DNA from: Pyrenopolyporus hunteri
Taxonomy: Eukaryota > Ascomycota > Sordariomycetes > Xylariales > Hypoxylaceae
Reading direction: 5' to 3'
Length of the DNA stretch: 35,426 nucleotides
NCBI GenBank assembly: GCA_902806595.1
Contig: CADCXC010000039.1
Location: 1-35,426 of the forward strand
Position 1 is the first letter of the stretch; each line of letters opens with the position of its first letter. Of the stretch, positions 28,030-35,426 are shown piece after piece. The notes beneath the pieces were generated by a model. That model ran no database searches. It worked only from the letters and a program-made list of their open reading frames with translations, and had not been told where the DNA came from. The translations under genes were made by a program, and so were the position numbers.

Positions 28030-28285
28030 ATAATAATATAATTTAATATTAAAGTATTTATTATAACGATAATAATAATAAATATACTTTTATTAAATAT
28101 TTCGTCGTTTTATACAACGGAAATTTAAAATATAAACTTTTAAAAAAAGTATAAATATTAATTAATACGAAGTTAATTTATTTATAATTTTTATATATAT
28201 ATAATTTAATTAATTTTTTTTATTTTCGTATTTTTTATTATATAATTATATAATAATTTTTCGATTATTAATTAACGATCTTTTA
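28030..28285 (-). repeat. Dispersed ~250-bp repeat, copy 6 (inverted)
   Basis: This is the reverse complement of the family: TAATAATATAATTTAATATT on the left, then AACGATAATAATAATAAATA, ATTTCGTCGTTTTATACAAC, and the 5' end CGATTATTAATTAACGATCTT on the right. It lies about 500 bp from copy 5 in the opposite orientation. Confidence 0.75.
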
Positions 28286-28302
28286 TTTATTTAATATTAA
28301 TT

Positions 28303-28350
28303 TACGATCGTATAATAATTTTTCGGTTATTAATTAACGATTTATTACAA
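28303..28350 (-). repeat. Partial copy of the dispersed repeat (5' end only)
   Basis: Reading leftward, it gives the family's 5' end: ATCGTTAATTAATAACCGAAA, then ATTATTATACGATCGTA. It stops after about 48 bp beside copy 6, which suggests one copy inserted into or next to another. Confidence 0.65.
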
Positions 28351-29915
28351 TTCGATGCAATAAACTTAACCTTATTAAATAACCGATATCGAATTTCCGG
28401 TCGAATGCGCCGTCGAAACTTAAATATAAAACCGCGGTTTTTCGAACTACGATTTAATTTTTTTTTTTTTTTTTTTATCATATTACAGAAATTTTTTTTT
28501 TAATTTTTAATATTTTTTTTCTTGTGTTACAATTTTTTTTTTATTAATAATATTTTATTTAATAAAGTTAAATTAATTATATCGAATCGTAATATTTATT
28601 ATTTATTAATTTAATTAACTTTTATAAAAAAATATTAAAATATAATAAATTAAATTTTATATTTTTAGATTTATAATATATATAATCGTAATAATAATTA
28701 TTTTAAAATATATTTCGAAACTATTAAAAATTCGTTTCGAATTTAATTTTTTTAAAAAATTAAACGAATTTATTTAAATTTTAAAACGATTATATTACGA
28801 GTTTTAATTTTATAAATTATATTATACGTTTAACGAAAAAGCGTAAATTATATCGAATAAATATTAATTAATTAATTAATTATTTAAACGCGTTATTTAT
28901 TTATTTTTTTTTAATTTATTTTTTTATAATAATATTTATTAATTTTTAATAAAAATATATTTAATAAACATTATTACGTAATATTTAATTTTATAATCGT
29001 ATATTTATATTATTTTAAAATACGATATATTAATTATTATATTTTAATATTTTTTTTTATAAAAAAACGATTCGATTAATAAATAACGTAAAAAATTATT
29101 CGCGTTATAAATAATTTTTTTATTTAAAAAGATTTATTATTTAACTTTTAATTCGATTATATTATAATTACGTAATTTTATAAACTAATATTATTTTTTA
29201 TAAATTAACTTTTATTAATTATAAAAATTTCGAATATAATATTATATTTTTCTTTTAATTTAACGTTAATTAATTTTAACGAAAAAAAATTTAATAACGA
29301 ACGCGACGTTATTTACAATTAATTTTAATAATAAAAATACTTTTTTTTTTAAAAAAAACGTTATTAATTAAACTTATATTAAATAATATAATTTTATTTT
29401 AATTTTATTAAAAAAAAAATATTTATTATTATTTTAAATTTAAATTTAACGATACGATATAAACCGCGATATTTTAATTATAATATTTAAAATAACGATA
29501 ATATTTTCGCTTTTTTTTTTTTTTTCCCGAAACTTTTAATTTTATATTAAACGGAAATAATAAAACGAATAAACTTCGATAATTATTAATTAAATTAAAT
29601 AATTATTTAATTTATTTATAATTTTAAATATATAAAAATACGATTAAATACGTATATTAATTTAAACTTAAATATTCCTTTTATAACTTTTACGTTTTTC
29701 GTTAATAAATTTTAAAAATTATTAATAATAAATCGAAAAAAAAAAAAAAAAAAATTATTAAATAATTTATAAATAATAACATTTTTTTTAATTATTATAA
29801 ATCGCTCGTTTAACTTTTAATATACGGTTATTATAAAAACCCCCTATTAATTATACCTTATAATACGCGATTAATTAATATAACGAAATCGAACGTTCGA
29901 ATTACCTTTCGAAGC
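28351..29915. other. AT-rich mutated DNA, no supported gene
   Basis: Contains T-rich tracts near 28460-28510 and 29511-29526 and an A19 run near 29735-29755. A somewhat less AT-rich patch, with accepted CpGs and CCGG-like words, is at 28375-28445. No gene, RNA or clear repeat could be supported. Confidence 0.5.
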
Positions 29916-30134
29916 TTAAAATTTAAATTCGAATATATATTTAATAAAATATTTATTATTTTTATAAATATTAATCGCGTTTATATAATTACTTTTAATA
30001 ATAGAAATAAATGTAAACGAATTCGATTTAAATAATCGTATCGAATTAATAAAATTATAAAACGATGGTTTTTTTATAAATTTAACTTCGTTAATAAAAA
30101 CGAAATTATCGTTTCGAATACGTTTTTTTTCGCA

Positions 30135-30380
30135 GTTATTATTAAAATTAATTAAACTTTTACATCTTTTAAATTTTAATTTATAATAAATTAAATTTAT
30201 AAAAGCTCGATTTTTTTTTAAAAAATAATTAATATCGAAATTATCATCGATATATCCGCCGTTATTAAAATTAAATCGATTTTTATATTTTTCGAATTTT
30301 AATTTATAATAAATTAAATTTATAAAAACTCGATACTTTTTTAAAATATCGTTAATACCGAAAATATTTACATTATTAAC
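30135..30380 (-). repeat. Two direct copies of a 123-bp unit
   Basis: The 33-bp core AATTTTAATTTATAATAAA... starts at 30172 and again at 30295, exactly 123 bp (41 codons) apart, with similarity extending over the whole unit. Because the period is a multiple of three and the minus-strand frame stays open through both, this is a protein-level repeat of the relic, not a noncoding satellite. Confidence 0.75.
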
Positions 30381-30429
30381 CTCGTTATTAAATTAATTAT
30401 CGTTTTCGTTACCGTTTTTACTACTTTTT

Positions 30430-30496
30430 ATATTATTATTATTATTATTATCTTTATTACCACTTTTATTACCATTTTTATTATTTTTTTCGTCGC
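30430..30496. repeat. ATT/ATC triplet-rich low-complexity tract
   Basis: A run of ATT triplets with interspersed ACC, ACT and ATC. On the minus strand it encodes the Asn/Gly/Ser/Lys linker of the relic and keeps triplet phase with that frame throughout. Confidence 0.6.
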
Positions 30497-31747
30497 TTTT
30501 TTTATCGTTATTTCGTCGTTTATTAATATTATCTTTTAAATTATTTAATTTACGTTTTTTATTAAATAACGACTTAAATTATAACTTAAATTTAAACGGT
30601 TTAATATTTTTATTCGACCGTATTTAATATTTATTATTAACGAAAAATATTAATATTCCTTTAATTTTATAAATGTATTTATATTTTTTCGAAATAATAT
30701 TATATATTTTAAAAAACCTTAACATATTTTTATATAAAATTAACATACGATAAATATTAAAAAAACTTTAAATAAATCGAATTAAATAATATACGAAAAA
30801 AATATTATAAAAAAAATTTAATTATCGATTATAATAATTAACGAAATATTTTTAATTAATATAATTATTATCGAATGATTTTTATATAATATAAATATAA
30901 AATACGTATTAAAAATTATTATAATTTATAAACGTTATACGTTTCGAAAATATAAAAAATATCTTCGAATCGTAAATATAATATAAATTATAACGAAGAA
31001 AAATTTTATTATATTATTCGTTTTAATTAAAGTCGTAATTTATTTAATTTAATATATATAAACGTATATCGTTTCGCGCGAATTAACGTTTAATTTTTTT
31101 TTTACGAAAAAATACGTAATATTTATCAACGAAGTAAACGTCTTCGATTAAATAATAATTTATAAATTTTTATTACCCGCGGAAAATTTAAACGTTTTAA
31201 AAATTTAAATACTTTTAATAATTTATTTTTTTCGAATATATTTAATCTTCGAAAAATATAATAATTAAATAATTATATTCGTTAAAATTTATTAAAATAA
31301 TTATTAATAAAAGGAAATATAATAATAAAAAATATACATATATATTCGATGTTTTTTTAAATTTATATTTTTAATTATATAAATAAAAATAATAAAGAAA
31401 TTTTTTAAATTATTTTTCGAAATTTTTTCGATAACGGAAGTTTTTTTAACGATTCGAATAATTTAAACATTTAAAAAAAATATTTTTTATTTCGTAAAAT
31501 TAAATTATTTTTAATTAAATTAATACGGTTATTTTTTTTTCGATTTTTAAATAAATATAAATTATTCGAAAAGATATTTTCCTTTAATTTTTTATCGTTA
31601 CGTTAATAATTTTTAATTACGATATAATAAATATAATATATTAAATAATATAAAATATTTTCGTTATTTAAACCGTCGAAATATAATAATAAATCGTAAT
31701 TATATTTATAATTTAGGTAGGAAATTTCGATTTTTAAAATAATTTAA

Positions 31748-32056
31748 TTATACGAAAAATTTAATAATATAACTTTTTTAAAAACGTTTATATTTAAATA
31801 TTTAAATTTATTAATTTCGACGTTATATATCGATAAAATTAATTCGTTAATTAAAAATATTAAATTAATAATTAAAAATAATATATTATTAATCGAATAT
31901 AATAAATCGTTAATTAAAAATAATAAATTATTTAATAAAAAAAACGAGTTAAATTTTTTTATAATTATATTAAACGATAAAATATTTTTATTTTTTTTTT
32001 TTTTTATTTTTTTTTTTTTCGATAATATATCGTATACGTTAAATCGTAAAATTTAA
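31748..32056 (+). pseudogene. Possible coiled-coil coding relic
   Basis: The frame 31748-32053 is open for 102 codons and closes with TAA at 32054-32056. Its centre (about 31829-31955) is a regular Ile/Leu-rich, Lys/Asn/Glu-rich stretch with repeated SLIKN words (SLIKNIKLIIKNN and later SLIKNNKLFNKKNEL), which looks like a heptad coiled coil. It runs into a poly-T tract read as poly-Phe. An open run of this length could occur by chance in this block, so the internal repeat is the main argument. No ATG and no family identified. Confidence 0.35.
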
Positions 32057-32370
32057 ATTTAATTACGTTATAAATTTATAAAATATATAAAATTACTTTT
32101 AATAATAATTAATTAATAATTTTTATTATTTTATTTAAATATTTAAATAAATATTTAATTTAATTAATATCTTTTAATATTATATAATTAAATAAAAATA
32201 TACGTTAAATTATATATATAATTTTAATAATTAAAAATATAATATATCGTATTATATATTAAATAATACGATAAAATAAAAATAAATAACGATTTAACGG
32301 TTTTTAAAACTTCGTTTAATTTAATTATATACGAATATAATTATAAATGTAAATAACTTCATCGAAAATA

Positions 32371-32670
32371 TATGTACCCTAGGTGCTTGCATACTTATAT
32401 ATGTATTTACTAGGTACCTATGTACCTATGTATACGTCCATATGAGATTGAAGGCACATGTACGAACCTGATTGGAGGCTGGCCTGAGGTGGATACATTG
32501 ATGTGGTACTTACCTACTTAGGTACCTAGGTTGTCTACCACGTATCTTTAGCTAATGTAGGTATCTAGGTACCGGGCAGTCAACCAGCTGGCAGCGCTTG
32601 GGAAAATCGAGCATTGCCACACGTCACTCCCAATTTCTCAACTTTTTTTTACACAATCTTTACCTACATG
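32371..32670. repeat. TAGGTACCTA palindrome cluster at the right edge of the AT block
   Basis: At least seven overlapping variants of ACCTAGGT / TAGGTACCTA occur here, for example ACTAGGTACCTATGTACC, ACTTAGGTACCTAGGTTG and GTAGGTATCTAGGTACCG, with CCTACATGTA near 32663. They start within a few bases of the composition switch. The same vocabulary appears at the far left of the window. Confidence 0.55.
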
Positions 32671-32871
32671 TATACAAACAACGGTCCATTTAAACCCGTC
32701 TTTCTTGCGCTAACCCAACATTTGATGACCTCGTCCATTTCCCTCAAACGAAACGGCCAAGATATAACGTACAACTGAAGGAGAAAAAAAAGGAAAAGGG
32801 GAAAGAGCACGGTTTCACCTAGATCCTTGGTCACTTCGACTTATGGGATCGCCCAAGAGCCCGGCGTCATT
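32671..32871 (+). promoter_or_regulatory. Probable promoter / 5' leader of the P5A ATPase gene
   Basis: Normal-composition DNA directly upstream of the ATPase start. It has a purine-rich stretch (GGAGAAAAAAAAGGAAAAGG) at 32780-32800 and no TATA box that can be defended. An out-of-frame ATG at 32843 precedes the main start. The AT-rich heterochromatin-like block ends only about 500 bp upstream of the coding region. Confidence 0.4.
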
Positions 32872-32965
32872 ATGCCTCTTGTCGACAACTCCCAGATTAA
32901 GAGCGCCGAACTTCTCAAGCCACTTCCCATCTACCTTCACGCGTACATTGCGCCATTTGCTATAA
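32843..32965 (+). CDS. Overlapping upstream ORF (40 codons)
   Basis: If the transcript starts upstream of 32843, the first ATG met is this one, in a different frame from the ATPase. It runs 40 codons past the ATPase start and ends at TAA 32963-32965. Overlapping uORFs usually lower translation of the main frame. Its peptide has no recognisable features and translation is unproven. Confidence 0.25.
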   Translation: MGSPKSPASLCLLSTTPRLRAPNFSSHFPSTFTRTLRHLL

Positions 32966-35426
32966 TATGGCCTATATTCGCCCGGTACTTCTACACTCCT
33001 GAGCTATACGACAAGTATATTGGTTCGTCCGAATGGACCTTCGTTTGGTGCGGTACCATTATCACCCTGCAGAGTTTGGCCTGGCTTAGCACGAACTGGA
33101 GCGTCAATCTCAAGGCCCTCTTCACTGCTACCAAGGCGAGAAGTGTTGAGGATGCTCAGCTGATCAAAGTCATCCCCATCGCCAACGCCGGCACAGCCGA
33201 TATCTGCCCGCTTAATCGCGACAAGGTACTTACTTCCTTCTCCCTACCCTGGTTCGCTTTCTGTCCGCCCTATCGCGGCGTGCTATCCAAGTTCTCTCCC
33301 GGCCTCGTCGCTCTTAAGACCATACTGTTTTCTTCTTTGGTTCTAGAACCCGTATCACTTTCGTTGACAAGTTTTGTGCATTATAGGTCGGTGATAAGAC
33401 GAACCTGTCTTTTCTATTTCAGAAGCGCCGTTTTCTATACGATCCCGCGAAGCACTCCTTCAGCCCTTTGACCTACGAGATTGACGCTGAGCCGAGGCCT
33501 AAGATCGGCAAGTTTCAGCTGTCCAAGGGTATCACTTCTCAAGCTGAGCTTACCAGGCTCGAGCAATATTACGGCACTAACACTTTCGACATCCCCGTTC
33601 CTACGTTCACCGAACTATTCCGAGAACATGCCGTCGCTCCTTTTTTCGTCTTCCAGGTTTTCTGCGTTGGACTCTGGATGCTGGACGAATATTGGTACTA
33701 TTCTCTGTTCACGCTCTTTATGCTCGTAGCGTTCGAGAGCACTGTGGTTTGGCAGCGGCAGCGGACTTTGAACGAGTTTCGGAGCATGAGCATTAAGCCT
33801 TATGATATGTGGGTGTACCGTTTGGGCAAGTGGATCGAGCTTGAAAGCGACAAGCTCCTACCGGGCGACCTCGTCTCCGTTGCGCGGACCAAAGAGGACA
33901 GCGGTGTCGCCTGTGATATGCTTCTCGTCGAGGGTACTGCTATCGTTAACGAAGCCATGCTTTCTGGTGAAAGTACCCCGTTGTTAAAGGACTCGATACA
34001 ATTGAGACCCGCTGATGCTTCCATCGACACCGAGGGTCTGGATAAGAATGCCTTCCTTTGGGGTGGCACCAAGGTCCTACAGATCACCCACGGCAATCCG
34101 GATGAGGAGAAGCCTAAGCTCGCGTCCGGCGTGCCCGCGCCTCCCGACAATGGTGCCATGGCTATCGTGATAAAAACCGGGTTTGAGACGTCGCAGGGCA
34201 GTTTGGTTCGAACTATGATTTACTCGACAGAGCGGGTCTCGGCGAACAATGCCGAGGCATTGTTCTTCATCCTCTTTCTCCTCATCTTCGCATTGGCTGC
34301 CTCTTGGTACGTTTGGGATGAGGGTGTTAAGAAGGATCGTAAGAGATCGAAGTTGCTCCTCGACTGTGTTTTAATCGTCACCAGTGTCGTGCCCCCTGAG
34401 CTCCCCATGGAGCTCAGTTTAGCAGTCAATACCAGTCTGGCGGCGCTGGCGAAGTTCGCTATCTTCTGCACCGAGCCTTTCCGTATCCCGTTTGCCGGCC
34501 GTATCGACGTGGCCTGCTTTGACAAGACCGGCACGCTGACCGGCGAGGACTTGGTCGTCGAAGGTATCGCGGGACTCGGGCTTGGTCGCAGTGGCACGAA
34601 TGAGTCTGACGGTGCTCATAGCTATTTAACCTCTGTCAAGAATGCTGGAATGGAGACCACTCTTGTGCTGGCAAGCGCTCACGCTCTCGTCACTCGAAGA
34701 CGGTGAAATTGTGGGCGACCCCATGGAGAAGGCCACACTCACGGCTCTTGGGTGGGCACTGGGTAAAACGATATTCTCGCCGCGAAGCCCACTGCCACAG
34801 CTACAGGGGGTATCTCGGGTACCGTGCAGGTCAAGCGCCGCTTCCAGTTCTCTTCCGCCCTGAAACGTCAGAGTTCCATCGCTACAGTAAACGTTGCGGA
34901 TCCGAGGACGGGCAATAAGATCCGTGGCACTTTTGTGGGCGTGAAGGGTGCGCCGGAAACTATAATGAAGATGCTCATCTCCGTTCCTAAGGATTACGAG
35001 AGACCTTTAAATATTTCACTAGACGTGGTTCCCGAGTACTTGCCCTTGCTATAAGCAGCTAACCTATGATAGCGAGCTGGGCTCAGGCAAGATCAACGAT
35101 CTGAAGAGAGAGCAAGTAGAGGCAGATCTCGTCTTTGCCGGCTTTGGTTCTCCAGTGTCCCCTCAAAGAGGACGCAAAACAAGCCGTTCAGATGTTGAAT
35201 GAGAGCAGCCACCGTGTTGTCATGATCACTGGTGACAATCCTCTCACAGCTGTACATGTCGCTAGAGAAGTCGAAATAGTTGATCGTGATGTTCTCATTC
35301 TTGACGCACCGGAACGGAACGACGGAGGAGAAAAGTTGGTTTGGCGAAGCGTTGACGACAAGACTAATATCGAAGTTGACGCATCGAGGCCAATCGATAC
35401 CGAGATTTTCAAGACGAAAGATATTT
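32872..35426 (+). CDS. spf1: P5A-type P-type ATPase (Spf1/ATP13A1-like), 3'-truncated by the window and frameshifted near its end
   Basis: The family is an ER-membrane P5A ATPase that extracts mis-inserted hydrophobic helices. Exon 1 (32872-33225, 118 codons) starts MPLVDNSQIKSAELL and holds two membrane segments. Exon 2 starts at 33387. Motifs in order: paired membrane helices near 33640-33750, actuator-domain SGES (about residue 311), the P5A-type PPELP in the M4 helix (about 454), the phosphorylation motif DKTGTLT with Asp about 497 (34521), nucleotide-domain KGAPE (34944-34958) and TGDN (35228-35239). The hinge GDG and C-terminal helices lie outside. The frame must shift at about 34692, 34766 (an A4 run), 35000, 35050 and 35144 to keep the family sequence, each a loss of 1-2 bases. 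The previous 1.3 kb is clean. ATG 32872 is the first in-frame ATG and matches the usual fungal start. PPELP rather than PPALP separates it from P5B. Confidence 0.93.
33226..33386 (+). other. Intron (161 nt) in the P5A ATPase gene
   Basis: The donor GTACTT follows ...AATCGCGACAAG and the acceptor GCATTATAG ends at 33386. A GTTGAC branch-like word lies at 33363-33368. Splicing in phase 0 joins RDK to VGDKTNLSFLFQKRRFLYDP, as in the family. Unspliced reading of this interval gives a false C-terminus for exon 1. Confidence 0.88.

Larger units (their letters stand above)
29916..30746 (-). pseudogene. RIP-degraded gene relic with a 41-residue internal repeat and Asn-rich linker
   Basis: A minus-strand frame from ATG 30746-30744 to the TAA at 29918-29916 spans 276 codons and has only three internal stops, all TAA (30626-30624, 30581-30579, 30395-30393). 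The last 158 codons (30392-29919) are stop-free, in DNA where roughly one codon in ten should be a stop. N-to-C it reads as a basic/hydrophobic start (MLILYKNMLRFFKIYN), a Lys/Asn-rich region, a low-complexity DEKNNKNGNKSGNKD and N6 stretch (about 30496-30430), which may have been Asp/Glu-rich before G-to-A mutation, then two copies of a 41-residue unit each containing FINLIYYKLKF (30326-30294 and 30203-30171). Many CGA and TCG codons survive because CpG is spared. The family is not recognised. It could be a host gene copy or a transposon ORF. A second in-frame ATG is at 30725-30723. Confidence 0.65.
4441..32370. other. 28-kb AT-rich, RIP-type mutated repeat island
   Basis: Composition falls from about half G+C to 10.8% in a hand-counted 600-bp sample (4561-5160) and stays between roughly 10 and 20% until about 32370. 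TpA, ApT, TTA and TAA words dominate, CpA and TpG are rare, and no intact gene remains. This is the expected outcome of RIP, the premeiotic C-to-T mutation of duplicated DNA in ascomycetes. Remaining cytosines are overwhelmingly in CpG. Both edges are sharp, within about 100 bp. Such islands usually carry H3K9me3 heterochromatin and are made of dead transposons. A small regional centromere is an alternative role. Individual repeats and coding relics are listed separately. Confidence 0.9.

Noticed and set aside
4441..32370. Mitochondrial DNA or plasmid insertion as the source of the AT-rich block
   Set aside because: No tRNA, rRNA or mitochondrial protein motif was seen. The CpG-only survival of cytosines and mutated repeat copies fit RIP better.
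33800..34619. Long minus-strand frames opposite the ATPase exon
   Set aside because: They are antisense shadows of a strongly coding plus-strand exon and have no recognisable protein features.

Overview
The window looks like nuclear DNA of a filamentous ascomycete (Pezizomycotina). Short introns have GT...AG ends, one with a CTAAC branch site. The right-hand gene is a fungal P5A-type ATPase. In between lies a very AT-rich block with the pattern expected of repeat-induced point mutation (RIP). Dispersed palindromic TAGGTACCTA words sit in the intergenic DNA. The genus cannot be read from this sequence.

Layout. 1-4440 is ordinary-composition DNA. It starts with a MITE-like inverted-repeat element (1-395). 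A large secreted-type glycosidase/discoidin gene follows (about 722-3676, + strand), broken by roughly a dozen 1-2 nt frameshifts. Then come about 760 bp with no recognisable gene. 4441-32370 (about 28 kb, 79% of the window) is an AT-rich block, 10-20% G+C in hand-counted samples, without a single intact gene. 32371-35426 returns to normal composition and holds a TAGGTACC-rich upstream region and the 5' three-quarters or so of an SPF1-like P5A ATPase gene. That gene has one intron, apparent 1-2 nt frameshifts near the right edge, and runs off the window.

Inside the AT block the structure is not random. In one 600-bp sample, 25 of 26 cytosines are followed by G, so the mutating process removed CpA, CpT and CpC but spared CpG. 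Which strand keeps the leftover non-CpG cytosines changes from tract to tract. A dispersed ~250-bp repeat occurs in six near-full copies plus one partial. A satellite-like array at 24582-25375 has a strictly alternating 49 + 38 bp (87 bp) higher-order period with no length change over nine units. Reading frames without start codons survive as coding relics. The best is on the minus strand at 29916-30746, with only three TAA stops in 276 codons, 158 of them in one stop-free run. Weaker ones are at 10561-11940 (+) and 31748-32056 (+).

How it fits together. The genes are not an operon or cluster. They are two unrelated housekeeping or secretory genes flanking a heterochromatin-like island, which is best read as a graveyard of RIP-mutated repeats and possibly a small regional centromere. 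The most unusual points are the near-total CpG sparing, the length-perfect 87-bp array, and the hidden minus-strand frame with a 41-residue internal repeat.
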